64,000 nt of DNA from an uncultured Collinsella sp. (GTDB lineage Bacteria; Actinomycetota; Coriobacteriia; Coriobacteriales; Coriobacteriaceae): assembly GCA_900552385.1 (NCBI GenBank), contig URZI01000001.1, positions 1-64,000 on the forward strand, written 5' to 3'. The notes beneath the pieces are model-generated. The model worked only from the letters and a program-made list of their open reading frames with translations. It ran no database searches and was not told the DNA's origin. Below, piece by piece: positions 24,851 through 33,722 of the stretch. The number at the start of each line of letters is the position of its first letter. The first letter of the stretch is position 1. The translations under genes were made by a program, and so were the position numbers.

Positions 24851-26029
24851 TTACTTGCCGTTGACGATGCGCTCGACGTCGGAAGCGATCATGAACTCCT
24901 CGTCCGTGGGAATGACGAAGATCTTGACCTTGGAATCCTTGGCAGACAGGCACCAAGCGCCGTCACCACGCAGGGCGTTGCGGGCATGATCCATCTTGAC
25001 GCCCATAAAGGCCAGACGATCGGCCACGCCAGCGCGAACGGCCGGAGCGTGCTCGCCGATGCCGGCAGTAAAGACCAGGGTGTCCATGCCGCACATGGAG
25101 GTGGCCATCTCGGCGGCCTTGGCGGCAATCTTGTAGACGAACATGTCGAAGGCGAGCTGAGCCTCGGGGTCGCCAGCGGCGGCGAGCTCCTCGACGTTGC
25201 GGCAGTCATTGGTCTTGCCGCCGGTCACAGCCAAAAGGCCAGACTTCTTGTTCATCATCTCGTCGACCTCGTCGAAGGTGTAGCCGCCTTCGCGCTGCAA
25301 GTAGCACACGGTAGCGGGGTCGATGGAACCGCAGCGGGTGCCCATCATGACACCGTCGAGCGGGGTGAGGCCCATGGTGGTGTCCATGCACTTGCCGTCC
25401 TCGATGGCGCACAGGGAAGCGCCGGAGCCGATATGGCACACGACGACCTTGCGGGCCTCGCCGTTGGTCATCTCTGCGACCTTCTTGGAGATGTAACGGT
25501 AGCTGGTGCCGTGGGCGCCGTACTTACGGATGTGCAGCTTGTCGCAAACATCCTTGGGCAGGGCGTAAGTCTTGGCGACCTCGGGCATGTTGAAGTGGAA
25601 AGCGGTGTCGTAGACCGTGACGTTGGGCAGGTCGGGATACTGCTCGAGGCAGTACTCGATAACGTTGGCCTCGGGGTTGTTGTGCAGCGGCGCCAGCGGG
25701 GCGACCTCGCGGATCTTGGCGAGAACGTCCTCGTCGACGAGGGAGGAGTCGCCAAAGTACCAACCGCCCTGAACGATGCGATGGCCAATACCCTCGATCT
25801 TGACGCCGTTGGCCTCGAGGTCCTTCAGGACGACCTCGATGGCGACCTTGTGGTCGGGGAACTCGATGTTCTCGGTCACCTTCTTGGAACCTTTGGCAGC
25901 GTGGGTGAAGGTACCGCCGGTAAAGCAGACGCGCTCGCAGGAGCCCTTTGCGGACACCTTGTGGGACTTGGTATCGATGACCTGATACTTAAGGGTCGAA
26001 GATCCTGCGTTGACGACCAGAACGTTCAT
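24851..26029 (-). CDS. ackA: Acetate kinase, paralogue 2
   Basis: Second acetate kinase, also 392 aa. It has VVNAGSSTLKYQ, EGIGHRIVQGGWYFGD, KYGAHGTSYRY (Tyr where paralogue 1 has His), CHIGSGASLCA, TMGLTPLDG and VFTAGIGEH. AGGGAG precedes the ATG by 4 nt. Tandem arrangement and equal length point to an old duplication followed by divergence. A terminator separates the two, so expression can differ. One copy could prefer propionate or another short acid (inference, not visible). Confidence 0.94.
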   Translation of the reverse strand: MNVLVVNAGSSTLKYQVIDTKSHKVSAKGSCERVCFTGGTFTHAAKGSKKVTENIEFPDHKVAIEVVLKDLEANGVKIEGIGHRIVQGGWYFGDSSLVDEDVLAKIREVAPLAPLHNNPEANVIEYCLEQYPDLPNVTVYDTAFHFNMPEVAKTYALPKDVCDKLHIRKYGAHGTSYRYISKKVAEMTNGEARKVVVCHIGSGASLCAIEDGKCMDTTMGLTPLDGVMMGTRCGSIDPATVCYLQREGGYTFDEVDEMMNKKSGLLAVTGGKTNDCRNVEELAAAGDPEAQLAFDMFVYKIAAKAAEMATSMCGMDTLVFTAGIGEHAPAVRAGVADRLAFMGVKMDHARNALRGDGAWCLSAKDSKVKIFVIPTDEEFMIASDVERIVNGK

Positions 26030-26085
26030 GTGTCTCCCTACTAACAGGCGGTGTGGCGCCGCCAGGTTACATACGTTTCAATAAT

Positions 26086-26113
26086 AAACCCAAACGCCCT
26101 CGCGCTCGGGTTT
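26086..26113 (-). terminator. Possible terminator after the HIT gene
   Basis: AAACCC (26086-26091) pairs with GGGTTT (26108-26113) around a CGC-rich loop, followed on the minus strand by ATTATT. Confidence 0.45.
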
Positions 26114-26176
26114 ATTGCGTTGATATATAAGTTATCGGTGCCTGAGCTTCCGTTTCATTGCACGGAAGAGGCGTCC

Positions 26177-26512
26177 TCAGATGAGGTTCTCGCCCAGGTT
26201 TTTGCCGCCGAGGACGTGCATGTGGAAGTGCATGACGGTCTGACCGGCGTTGACGCCCTTGTTGGAGATGACGCGGAAACCGTCCTCCAGACCCTTGGCC
26301 TTGGCGACCTCCTGGATGGCGTGGGCCATGGCGCCCATGGTCTCGGCGGGCACGTTATCGGCGATGTCACTGTAGTGCTTCTTGGGGATCACGAGCGTGT
26401 GGACCGGCGCCTGGGGATTGAGGTCGTCGAACGCGATGACCTGGTCATCCTCGTAGACGACGGTCGAGGGGATCTCGTGGTTGGCAATTTTGCAGAAGAT
26501 GCAATCACACAT
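26177..26512 (-). CDS. HIT-family (HinT-like) nucleotide hydrolase
   Basis: A 111-aa histidine-triad protein of the Hint branch, which hydrolyses AMP-lysine-type phosphoramidates. The N-terminal CDCIFCKIANHEIPS has the Cys-X2-Cys seen in many bacterial members, FDDLNPQAPVHTLVIPKKH is the nucleotide-binding block, and MHFHMHVLGGK is the His triad. GAAAGGA lies 7 nt before the ATG at 26512; the in-frame ATG at 26530 lacks a site. It lies downstream of xseA-xseB and could share their transcript. Confidence 0.93.
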   Translation of the reverse strand: MCDCIFCKIANHEIPSTVVYEDDQVIAFDDLNPQAPVHTLVIPKKHYSDIADNVPAETMGAMAHAIQEVAKAKGLEDGFRVISNKGVNAGQTVMHFHMHVLGGKNLGENLI

Positions 26513-26561
26513 GGTTGGTTCCTTTCTCACAGACCAAGGTAATTATATTTGGTCGGGATGG

Positions 26562-26828
26562 TTAGAACGAAAGGTTGTCGTCGGTGTTGGCGGCTTCGCC
26601 GTCGGCGAGCACGTCGTTGCCGTCGACGTCCTTCAGGAGCACCGAGACCTTCTGCTCGGCATCGGACAAGCGGGTACGCAGGCTCTTGAGGAGCTCGACG
26701 CCGCGGGTATAGCTCTCAAGCGACTCCTCGAGCTCCATATCGCCCGATTCCAGGCTGCGTATGATGAGCTCCAACTCCTGCGAAGCCTGCTTGTACGTAA
26801 GCTGCTCGACCGGGGTCTTCTCTGCCAT
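26562..26828 (-). CDS. xseB: Exodeoxyribonuclease VII small subunit
   Basis: An 88-aa protein, the non-catalytic small subunit of exonuclease VII. The helical LTYKQASQELELIIRSLESG and LEESLESYTRGVELLKS segments are typical, as is the acidic tail. AGGAAAGGA precedes the ATG. It follows xseA after 42 bp in the same direction, the usual order. It works with XseA on single-stranded DNA. Confidence 0.93.
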   Translation of the reverse strand: MAEKTPVEQLTYKQASQELELIIRSLESGDMELEESLESYTRGVELLKSLRTRLSDAEQKVSVLLKDVDGNDVLADGEAANTDDNLSF

Positions 26829-26870
26829 ATCTGTTTCCTTTCCTAAAGGTTTATCGCTGCGAAACGCGGC

Positions 26871-28322
26871 CTACTCGACCGTATTGACCGTTGCCGCCAC
26901 GTTGCCGTCTGCCATGCGCACGCGGATGGCGTCGCCGGGCTTAAAGGTCTTGGCGCTCGTAGCCACACCGTCATCGCTGTATGCGATGGAATAGCCGCGA
27001 GCAAGCACCTTAAGCGGCGACAGGGCATCGAGCGACGCAGCAGCTCGGCCCAGGTCGGAGGCGGGTTTGCTGAGCATCGTGCGCCCCTGATGCTCCAGAC
27101 GGGAACTCGCAAGCGTGAGCGCATGGCGCTTGCCATCGAGTCCTGAGGTGCTTGCGATCAAGCGCTCGGGCAGACGCTCAAAGTTGGAGCGGAATGCCCC
27201 AACCGAACGCGTTATGGCGCCGGACAAACGATCGGCCGTCAGGGCAAGCTCAGACTCGCGACGCTCAACCATAAACGTTGGGTCGTTGAGGCACGGGCGG
27301 CACGCAGCCGCATCGAGCGCATCGCCCAAGCGAGCCGTATAGGTATTCCAGGCACGGCGACCGCGCTGATCGAGCATCTCCAGGTCGACCTGGGCCGACC
27401 CAATCATCGATGCCATCGCGGCACCCAGACGCTGATAGCGCGCCTCGAGCACATCGGCCAACTCCGTCATAGCCGGCGCCACCGATTCGGCCGCCGCCGT
27501 AGGCGTAGAGGCGCGACGGTCGCTCACCATGTCGCAAATCGAGGTATCGGGCTCATGGCCAATGCCGGTCACCACGGGCACGGGACAAGCCGCCACCGCG
27601 CGGGCAAGCTCCTCGTCATTAAAGGTCATGAGGTCCTCAAAGGAGCCGCCGCCGCGCACCAGCAAGATGCAGTCGGGCGCCGGCGTGACGGCGGCGGCAC
27701 GGCGCAGGCCCTCGATAAGCTCGGCCGGCGCACCCTCGCCTTGAACCCTGGCGCCCACGCAAACGAGCTCGACGAGCGGGTTGCGACGACGCAATGTGCG
27801 CTTGACGTCGTCGATTACGGCACCCGAAAGCGAGGTAACGACCGCCACGCGTGAGCAGAACACCGGAATGCGACGTTTGCGCGCTTCGTCCATCAGCCCC
27901 TCGCGGCGTAGCTTTTCGGCCAGTTGCGCCACTTGTTGACGCAGCAGGCCCTCCCCCGCCAGCGAGAACGAGCGAGCGACAAAGCTCATGCGGCCCGTGG
28001 CCTTATAGAGATTGAAGCTGCCCTTAAAGCTCACCTGCATGCCGTCGCGCAGATCGAACGTGCGCTTGAGATAGGCGCCCTTCCAGATGATGCAGTCGAC
28101 GGCCGCCGAGTCGTCCTTGATTTGGAAGTAGCAGTGGCCGCTTCGGGCATTGGGACCACGGAAGCCCGTGACCTCGCCCAGGACGCTCAGCTGCGGAATG
28201 GCATCGAGCGCACCGGCAGCGATCTCTACCGCCTGACTCACGCTGAGCTCCTTGCGCTCCTGCTCATCCGAACCGTCGAACTCGGCGGAAACGGCATTGC
28301 CGGTCAGATTCCAGCCTGCCAC
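26871..28322 (-). CDS. xseA: Exodeoxyribonuclease VII large subunit
   Basis: Catalytic subunit of exonuclease VII (483 aa), which degrades single-stranded DNA from both ends. The N-terminal OB fold shows LSVLGEVTGFRGP and HCYFQIKDDSAAVDCIIWKG; the nuclease domain has VAVVTSLSGAVIDDV, ILLVRGGGSFEDL, VVTGIGHEPDTSICD and RRASTPTAAAE. I chose the GTG at 28322 because AAAGGAGG sits 5 nt upstream; ATGs at 28340 and 28349 lie before or inside that site. Forms a unit with xseB. Confidence 0.93.
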   Translation of the reverse strand: MAGWNLTGNAVSAEFDGSDEQERKELSVSQAVEIAAGALDAIPQLSVLGEVTGFRGPNARSGHCYFQIKDDSAAVDCIIWKGAYLKRTFDLRDGMQVSFKGSFNLYKATGRMSFVARSFSLAGEGLLRQQVAQLAEKLRREGLMDEARKRRIPVFCSRVAVVTSLSGAVIDDVKRTLRRRNPLVELVCVGARVQGEGAPAELIEGLRRAAAVTPAPDCILLVRGGGSFEDLMTFNDEELARAVAACPVPVVTGIGHEPDTSICDMVSDRRASTPTAAAESVAPAMTELADVLEARYQRLGAAMASMIGSAQVDLEMLDQRGRRAWNTYTARLGDALDAAACRPCLNDPTFMVERRESELALTADRLSGAITRSVGAFRSNFERLPERLIASTSGLDGKRHALTLASSRLEHQGRTMLSKPASDLGRAAASLDALSPLKVLARGYSIAYSDDGVATSAKTFKPGDAIRVRMADGNVAATVNTVE

Positions 28323-28391
28323 GCAGCCTCCTTTCGTCATCGTGCACATGGGCTCCGGCCCTGCGCAAATTCAAGTCCAACACATAGTACA

Positions 28392-28421
28392 GCGCCGCGG
28401 GGACACAAATCTCCGCGGCGC
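28392..28421 (-). terminator. Hairpin after the YugP-type protease gene
   Basis: GCGCCGCGG (28392-28400) pairs with CCGCGGCGC (28413-28421), 17 bp past the stop codon at 28438. There is no strong U-run. Confidence 0.55.
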
Positions 28422-28437
28422 CTGTCAAGCCAATTTG

Positions 28438-29142
28438 TTATCGGTTGGAGTTTCTGTTGTAGCGAGCCATAAGATAGAGCAGCTGAATGATCGAAGTGAG
28501 CGCTGCGGCAACATAGGTAAGCGCGGCTGCCGTCAGGACCTTCTTGGCACCGTTGACCTGCTTGGAGCTCATACCCGACTGCTCGATATACGCCACGGCG
28601 CGGCGGCTGGCATCAATCTCGACCGGCAGCGTAACCAACTGGAACAACACACTAAACGAGAAGAAGATCAGCGCGAGGGTCGTGAGTCCCGCGATGTTCA
28701 TAAACAGACCCATGAGCAACACGATGGTCCAAGTGTTCTGGGTAAAGTTGACGACCGGCACGAGGGCTGTGCGTACCTTCATCATGGCATAACCACTTTG
28801 ACGCTGGGCGGCATGGCCCGCCTCGTGGCAGGCGACGGCAACGCTTGCGACCGACCCGCCTGAACGGTTGGCATCAGAGAGGTACAGGTTGTTGTCCTGC
28901 GGGTTGTAATGGTCGGTGAGCTCGCCAGCGACACCCTTGATACCCACGGCGTTACAACCGTTGGCATCGAGCATGCGGCGAGCGACCGTGGCACCCGTAT
29001 CGCCGTCCGAGCGAACCTTGGACCAGGTTTTGTACGTCGAGTTGATATAGTTCTGTGCGGCAAGGCCAAGCACCGTGCAGACAAGAACAACCAGCAGGTA
29101 CAGCGGGTCGATGCCAAAGCCGTATCCATAGTAATAAGGCAT
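28438..29142 (-). CDS. Membrane zinc metallopeptidase, YugP family
   Basis: A 234-aa predicted membrane metalloprotease of the YugP type (neutral zinc metallopeptidase). One N-terminal membrane helix (DPLYLLVVLVCTVLGLAAQ), then the zinc motif HEAGHAAQ near residue 108, preceded by NLYLSDANRSGGSVASVAVA. Further hydrophobic segments lie near 140-170 and at the C-terminus (AALTSIIQLLYLMARY). Substrates of this family are not established. It is a single gene between xseA and rnd. Confidence 0.88.
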   Translation of the reverse strand: MPYYYGYGFGIDPLYLLVVLVCTVLGLAAQNYINSTYKTWSKVRSDGDTGATVARRMLDANGCNAVGIKGVAGELTDHYNPQDNNLYLSDANRSGGSVASVAVACHEAGHAAQRQSGYAMMKVRTALVPVVNFTQNTWTIVLLMGLFMNIAGLTTLALIFFSFSVLFQLVTLPVEIDASRRAVAYIEQSGMSSKQVNGAKKVLTAAALTYVAAALTSIIQLLYLMARYNRNSNR

Positions 29143-29206
29143 GCGAATTCCTCCGAATCGAGTTACACGTTGGAGGCATTCTACCCACTCAAGCGGCTAG
29201 GCTTCC

Positions 29207-30340
29207 TTACAGCAATTCGATTTTTCCGTCCTTCACCGTCAACCCCATATTGCCGGAAAGCAGATCGTCCAGGCGCGAGCCCACAAGCTCAAAGCGCCAG
29301 CCTTCGCGCAAGGGGCTCTGCTCGGGATGCTCAATATAGTCGGCCAGGTCATCGCGCGAGGCAATGACCGAAGTCGCCACGCCCGAGCGCTCGGCAACCA
29401 GGCGGATGAGCGCGTACATCAGGTCCGTCACGCTCTCCAACTCCGGCGAAATCTGACGGTGCCCGCGCACCATGAGCGGCAGGCGATCGTGCGGGCAGCT
29501 CGCGCCGCGCTTGATGGCCATGAGCGCACCGTCCACGTCGCGCTCCCCCAACTGATCGGTGCCGCGAATGCTACGGAACTCCTCAACGCGCACGGGATTG
29601 CGCTTAACGAGCGCAAGCAGCGTGTCGTCGGACATGACCCACTTGCGCGGGATGTTACGGCGTTCGGCGCGGTCCTCACGCCAGGCGGCGAGCTCACGCG
29701 CGATGCCCAACTGGTGACGGCTGCACGAATTGATGCGTTTGACCTTGCGGAACGCCTCGTGGCGATCGGCGCGATAGTGCGACTCGTCAGCCAGCGGGCG
29801 CAGCTCGTCGAGCACCCAGCCCACACGGCCCAGCTCGCGCAGGCGGCTCATCATCTCGGTATAGGCGACGATCAGGTACTTGACGTCATCGATCGCATAC
29901 TCAATCTGCTTATCGGTCAGCGGGCGGCGCGACCAGTCGGTCAGCGACTCGGTCTTGGGCAGCGATACGCCGCAGAACGTCTGAACAAGCGCGCCATACG
30001 AAATCTGCTGGCGCTCGCCCAAAAAGGCGGCGGCGACCTGCGTATCGAAAATCGGTCGTGGCAGCACGCCCACGGTATGGAGCATGACCTCCATATCCTG
30101 CGAGCACGCGTGGAAGACCTTGGTCACGCTCTCGTCGGCCATAAGCTCGGCCAGCGGCGAGAGGTCGTCGATCACCAGAGGGTCGACCGCTACGCTCTCG
30201 GCAGGGGTGGCAATCTGAACCAAGCACAGGCGCGGGTGGAATGTGCGCTCGCGCAAAAACTCGGTATCGACGGCAATCGCGTCGAACTCACGGGCGCGCT
30301 GGCAAAAGTCGAGTAGAGCCTGATGTGTGGAAATGTACAT
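29207..30340 (-). CDS. rnd: Ribonuclease D
   Basis: A 377-aa 3'-5' exoribonuclease for tRNA and small RNA 3' trimming. The DEDD exonuclease domain shows IAVDTEFLRERTFHPRLCLVQ (D/E), KVFHACSQDMEVML (D) and YAIDDVKYL (Tyr/Asp). HRDC-like helical domains follow, with RAERRNIPRKWVMSDDTLL. I start at the ATG at 30340 with GGG 6 nt upstream; the frame extends to 30376 with a non-family N-terminus. It is divergent from the lipid-kinase gene. Confidence 0.92.
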   Translation of the reverse strand: MYISTHQALLDFCQRAREFDAIAVDTEFLRERTFHPRLCLVQIATPAESVAVDPLVIDDLSPLAELMADESVTKVFHACSQDMEVMLHTVGVLPRPIFDTQVAAAFLGERQQISYGALVQTFCGVSLPKTESLTDWSRRPLTDKQIEYAIDDVKYLIVAYTEMMSRLRELGRVGWVLDELRPLADESHYRADRHEAFRKVKRINSCSRHQLGIARELAAWREDRAERRNIPRKWVMSDDTLLALVKRNPVRVEEFRSIRGTDQLGERDVDGALMAIKRGASCPHDRLPLMVRGHRQISPELESVTDLMYALIRLVAERSGVATSVIASRDDLADYIEHPEQSPLREGWRFELVGSRLDDLLSGNMGLTVKDGKIELL

Positions 30341-30438
30341 ATCAACCCATCGAATAAGGTTAGGCCCGAAAAACACGGGTAGGATATCGGCATTGCCTTA
30401 CAACTATACTCGGTTAGTCACAGAACGGGAACGTAAGT

Positions 30439-31356
30439 ATGCGCTGCCTTATCATCCACAACCCGGCATCGGGCCCCAGCTCAGATGAAATCTACGCATT
30501 CACGCACGCCCTCGCGCAGGGCGGCGACGAGGTCGTGATGCGTTTTATCGGCGATGGCATGGAGCCCGAGGATGCCGTGGCAGACGTGCGCGAGTTTGAT
30601 CGCGTGGTCGTTTCGGGCGGCGACGGCACCGTCTCCAACGTGCTCGACCAGATGCGCGGATGCGGTGTCCCCACGCTCGTCTTCCCCTCCGGCACAGCCT
30701 GCCTGTTCTTCAACAACATCGGCAATGCCCCCGAGGCAGCGGCGCTCGCCAAGGCCTGCCGTGCCGGTCGCACGGTCAAAGTGGACATGGGCGAGCTCTT
30801 TTGGCTCGACGAGAACGGCAACGAGAAGCGCCACGGCTTTATCATCATCGCCGGCTCGGGCTTCGACGCCGAGATCATGATGAAGGCCGCCCCCACCAAA
30901 AACGACATCGGCGAGATCGCCTACTTCCTCTCCGCGCTCGCCACGCCCAATCCCACGGTGGCGCACTTTACGATTGAGCATGACGGCATTGTCGAGGAGC
31001 TCGACGGCATCTGCTGCATGGCCGGCAACACCTCGGTCATCCAAAACGACATCAACCTGTTCCCCGACTGCCGCATGAACGATGGCATGGTCGACATTGC
31101 GGTCATCGAACCCGTGCGCACCGTGCAGCTGCTGCCTACTGTGATCACCGCTGCGCTTGACCCCGCCGGTAAGGTACTCGGGCGCCCGCAGTTCAAGATC
31201 ATCCAGACCAAGGAAGCCAAGATCACCTGCACCCCGTCGCTGGGCATGCAGTTCGATGGCGAGATCATCTCCAGCAACTCGGGCGTCTTTGGTGCCCGCG
31301 CACTTCCACAATGCCTCGACCTCATCGTCGACGAATTCTCCCCGCTCGGAAAATAG
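30439..31356 (+). CDS. Diacylglycerol/sphingosine kinase-like protein
   Basis: A 305-aa protein with the DAGK catalytic fold (NAD-kinase-like superfamily). Conserved blocks: LIIHNPASGPSS, VVVSGGDGTVSNVLDQM (nucleotide-binding GGDGT), FPSGTACLFFNNIGN and GMQFDGE near the C-terminus. Such proteins phosphorylate diacylglycerol or related lipids in membrane lipid turnover (YegS/DgkB-like). GGGAA precedes the ATG by about 7 nt. A 30-aa membrane peptide gene follows after 9 bp and is probably co-transcribed. Confidence 0.88.
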   Translation: MRCLIIHNPASGPSSDEIYAFTHALAQGGDEVVMRFIGDGMEPEDAVADVREFDRVVVSGGDGTVSNVLDQMRGCGVPTLVFPSGTACLFFNNIGNAPEAAALAKACRAGRTVKVDMGELFWLDENGNEKRHGFIIIAGSGFDAEIMMKAAPTKNDIGEIAYFLSALATPNPTVAHFTIEHDGIVEELDGICCMAGNTSVIQNDINLFPDCRMNDGMVDIAVIEPVRTVQLLPTVITAALDPAGKVLGRPQFKIIQTKEAKITCTPSLGMQFDGEIISSNSGVFGARALPQCLDLIVDEFSPLGK

Positions 31357-31365
31357 GAGGACCCT

Positions 31366-31458
31366 ATGAACGACAATCCCCTGCTCGGCTTTATCATCAT
31401 CGTTTTGGCCATGCTCGTCGGCTATGCGATCAACGTGATCCACCGCCGGAAGAAGTAA
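31366..31458 (+). CDS. 30-aa single-span membrane peptide
   Basis: A short gene of 31 codons with a strong ribosome site: AGGAGG 5 nt before the ATG. The peptide starts MNDNPLLG, has a hydrophobic span FIIIVLAMLVGYAINVI and ends HRRKK, as expected for a single-pass protein with a positive cytoplasmic C-terminus. It follows the lipid-kinase gene by 9 bp and is followed by a terminator at 31494, so it is the last cistron of that transcript. I do not recognise a family. Translation is likely from the ribosome site and spacing; function unknown. Confidence 0.7.
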   Translation: MNDNPLLGFIIIVLAMLVGYAINVIHRRKK

Positions 31459-31493
31459 TTCCACATTGGTATGGTATTCATCCAATTATCGTC

Positions 31494-31534
31494 TCCCCTG
31501 CTGTTTATGCATTTGCCAAACAGCGGGGGATTTT
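31494..31534 (+). terminator. Terminator after the 30-aa gene
   Basis: TCCCCTGCTGTTT (31494-31506) pairs with AAACAGCGGGGGA (31518-31530), one wobble, followed by TTTT. Confidence 0.85.
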
Positions 31535-31721
31535 CATTTCGGGCATTCCCAGTTACTTTATTCGGCTACAGTAATTACAGGGCGTCTTTATTAAAGTAAA
31601 GCTACAAACTGAGTACAATTAACCGCTCATCGCATATTTCATCACGCTTATCGAGTAAGTTTTTTTCATAGATGAATATTGTTTCCAGTTCGTTACGCTA
31701 ATGAAGTGTCTTTATTGGCTG

Positions 31722-31746
31722 AAGCCCTCTGGCAACGGAGGGCTTT
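31722..31746 (+). terminator. Hairpin upstream of the C69 peptidase
   Basis: AAGCCCTC (31722-31729) pairs with GAGGGCTT (31738-31745), followed by TCGC. It lies about 20 nt before the peptidase ribosome site, so it may be a leader attenuator rather than an upstream terminator. Confidence 0.45.
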
Positions 31747-31756
31747 CGCACGCTGG

Positions 31757-31837
31757 GAGGGAAAATGAGGAAAACTCACCCCCGTCAACGCGCTCAAGAA
31801 GCTAGGCATAGGCCTCGCCTTTGGAGCTGCAACCATC
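31757..31837 (+). pseudogene. Out-of-frame signal-peptide start of the C69 gene
   Basis: GGGAGGG at 31755-31761 and ATG at 31765 look like the original start. The ATG frame reads MRKTHPRQ and leaves the gene frame, while the peptidase frame upstream of 31838 reads LTPVNALKKLGIGLAFGAAT, a signal peptide preceded by a stop at 31766. Removing one A from the AAAA run at 31771-31774 would join the two into an intact secretion signal. Confidence 0.7.
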
Positions 31838-33712
31838 ATGTCCATGCCGACATCTGCGCTCGCCTGCACGCAGATGTACATGGGCAACAAGCTGACGGCC
31901 GACGGTAATACGTACTACGGCCGTGCTGAGGACTACCGCAAGCGTTACCTCAAGCACTTTGGCATCGAGCCTTCGTTTGGCCCTGGTCACACCTACAGCT
32001 CGGATGAGTCTGCATTCGTGTATACCTCGACCAAGACCTCGTATCGCTACACCTATGTGCGTGACCACCCCAGTCAGTGGGACGAGCGCTGGGATGCCTA
32101 CTCCGAGGCTGGCATCAACGAGAAGGGTGTCTCCTGCTCCGCCACGCTGACCACCTACATGAATGCAGCTGCCAAGGCTGCGGACCCCCTGACCGATACT
32201 GGCATTGGCGAATATAGCTACGGCAGCGTAATCTTGGGCGAAAGCGCCACGGCACGTGAGGGTGTCGAGCTCCTCGGCAAGATCATCGACGACCAGGGCG
32301 CCTGCGGCAACGACCAGATTATCATCTCCGACAACAATGAGACCTGGCTGTTCGCCGCACTTTCCGGCCATCAGTGGATCGCCATGAAGCTCACCGATGA
32401 CATCGCCTCGCTTAACCCCAACATCGGCAACCTCAACTACAAGGTTGACCTCAACGACACCGAGAACTGCCTCCACTCCGAGGGCATCGAATCTATGCCC
32501 AAGGAGAAGGGCTTCGCCAAGTACTTCGATGATGGCCAGTTCGACGTTGCCCAGACCTACGGCGAGGAAATTAGCGAAAATGCCATGCACTCTTGGGCAC
32601 GTTATGTCCAGGGTCGCGCTTACTTCGATGCGCCGCTCACCGAGGACACCGACTATAAGATCGTAAAGGACACACGCGAAAACGCCCGCGCCACGACCGG
32701 CGCTCTGCCCTTCGAGGCACAGCCCCTGTTCTTCCAGCCTGGCAAATCCAACTGGAACACCTTTGAGATGATCCGCGCGTTTGGCAACCGCGGCGAGAAG
32801 GCCCCGGGCCTCAACGCCAACACCGACGGCGCCTACGCCATCGGTACCGAAAGCAACAGCGAGATCAACCTCTTCCAGATTCGTGATGGCCTCGATCCCG
32901 AGATCGCAACCATCCAATGGGAAATGCTCTCCCGCGCCGCGTACTCCGTCGCCATCCCCTTCTACTCCGCACTGCTCACCGAGGTTAGCCCGTATTTCAG
33001 CGACCAGACCATCTCCTACGATCACTGCAAAGAGACGGACATCGTAAACAACGAAGAACCCGAGAACTCCATCAATTACGTCCTCATGGACATCAGCTCC
33101 CTCTGCTTCGAGCATCCCGAGCTGCTCGGCGTCAACGTCCGCACCTACCTCGACGCCCTCCAGAACGAGCTTGTCGAGCAGAACTTGGAAGTCGACGAGG
33201 TCATGCAGGCCACCGAGGGCACCGAGGCCCGTACCGCCCTGGCAAACAAGGCCGGCAATGCTGCCACCGAGAACACCTACGTCAAGTGCAAGGCCTTGCT
33301 CCAGGAGATGCGCGTCTATCTGAAGGCTGAGAACTTCGACCAGCCCTTCACCCCGAGCGACCTGAACACCGAGACCAACGGCCTCAAGGTGTCCATCACC
33401 TACGCCAAGGACGCTCTTGCCACCGACCCGGTAACCCCGGATCAGCCTGGCACTCCCGAGCAGCCTGGAACTCCTGAGCAGCCCGGTACCCCCGAGCAGC
33501 CCGCTAAGCCCGAGCAGCCCACCACCAAGCCCGAGAAGCCTGGCAAGTCGGACACCACGACCACGGTAACCACCAACAAGGCGAACACCAAGGGCGGCCT
33601 GCCCACCACCGGTGATCGTTTTGATGGCCACGTGGTGGCTGCATTCGCCATCGCTGGCGTTGCCGTCATCTCCGCGGGCGGTTACTTCCTCTACCGTCGC
33701 AATAAGGAGTAA
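31838..33712 (+). CDS. C69-family dipeptidase with LPxTG anchor, N-terminus frameshifted
   Basis: The intact frame encodes 624 aa. Peptidase family C69 (PepD-like Ntn hydrolase): the nucleophile Cys10 follows the signal-peptide end PTSALA^CTQMYMG, and EDYRKRYLKHF, GINEKGVSCSAT and TWLFAALSGHQWIA are family blocks. After about residue 530 comes a Pro/Glu/Gln repeat (TPEQPG), then a sortase motif LPTTG, a membrane span and the tail RRNKE, so the protein was meant to be wall-anchored. The secretion signal lies upstream but is one base out of frame with its ATG (31765); as read, translation could only start at 31838 and give a cytosolic product. Error, recent mutation or phase switching are all possible. 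Confidence 0.85.
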   Translation: MSMPTSALACTQMYMGNKLTADGNTYYGRAEDYRKRYLKHFGIEPSFGPGHTYSSDESAFVYTSTKTSYRYTYVRDHPSQWDERWDAYSEAGINEKGVSCSATLTTYMNAAAKAADPLTDTGIGEYSYGSVILGESATAREGVELLGKIIDDQGACGNDQIIISDNNETWLFAALSGHQWIAMKLTDDIASLNPNIGNLNYKVDLNDTENCLHSEGIESMPKEKGFAKYFDDGQFDVAQTYGEEISENAMHSWARYVQGRAYFDAPLTEDTDYKIVKDTRENARATTGALPFEAQPLFFQPGKSNWNTFEMIRAFGNRGEKAPGLNANTDGAYAIGTESNSEINLFQIRDGLDPEIATIQWEMLSRAAYSVAIPFYSALLTEVSPYFSDQTISYDHCKETDIVNNEEPENSINYVLMDISSLCFEHPELLGVNVRTYLDALQNELVEQNLEVDEVMQATEGTEARTALANKAGNAATENTYVKCKALLQEMRVYLKAENFDQPFTPSDLNTETNGLKVSITYAKDALATDPVTPDQPGTPEQPGTPEQPGTPEQPAKPEQPTTKPEKPGKSDTTTTVTTNKANTKGGLPTTGDRFDGHVVAAFAIAGVAVISAGGYFLYRRNKE

Positions 33713-33722
33713 CGTCCTAGCT

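Larger units (their letters stand above)
31459..31764. other. Intergenic stretch before the C69 peptidase
   Basis: It holds the terminator at 31494-31534, an AT-rich stretch (about 31550-31720) likely to carry the peptidase promoter, and a hairpin at 31722-31746. No gene is seen. Confidence 0.6.
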
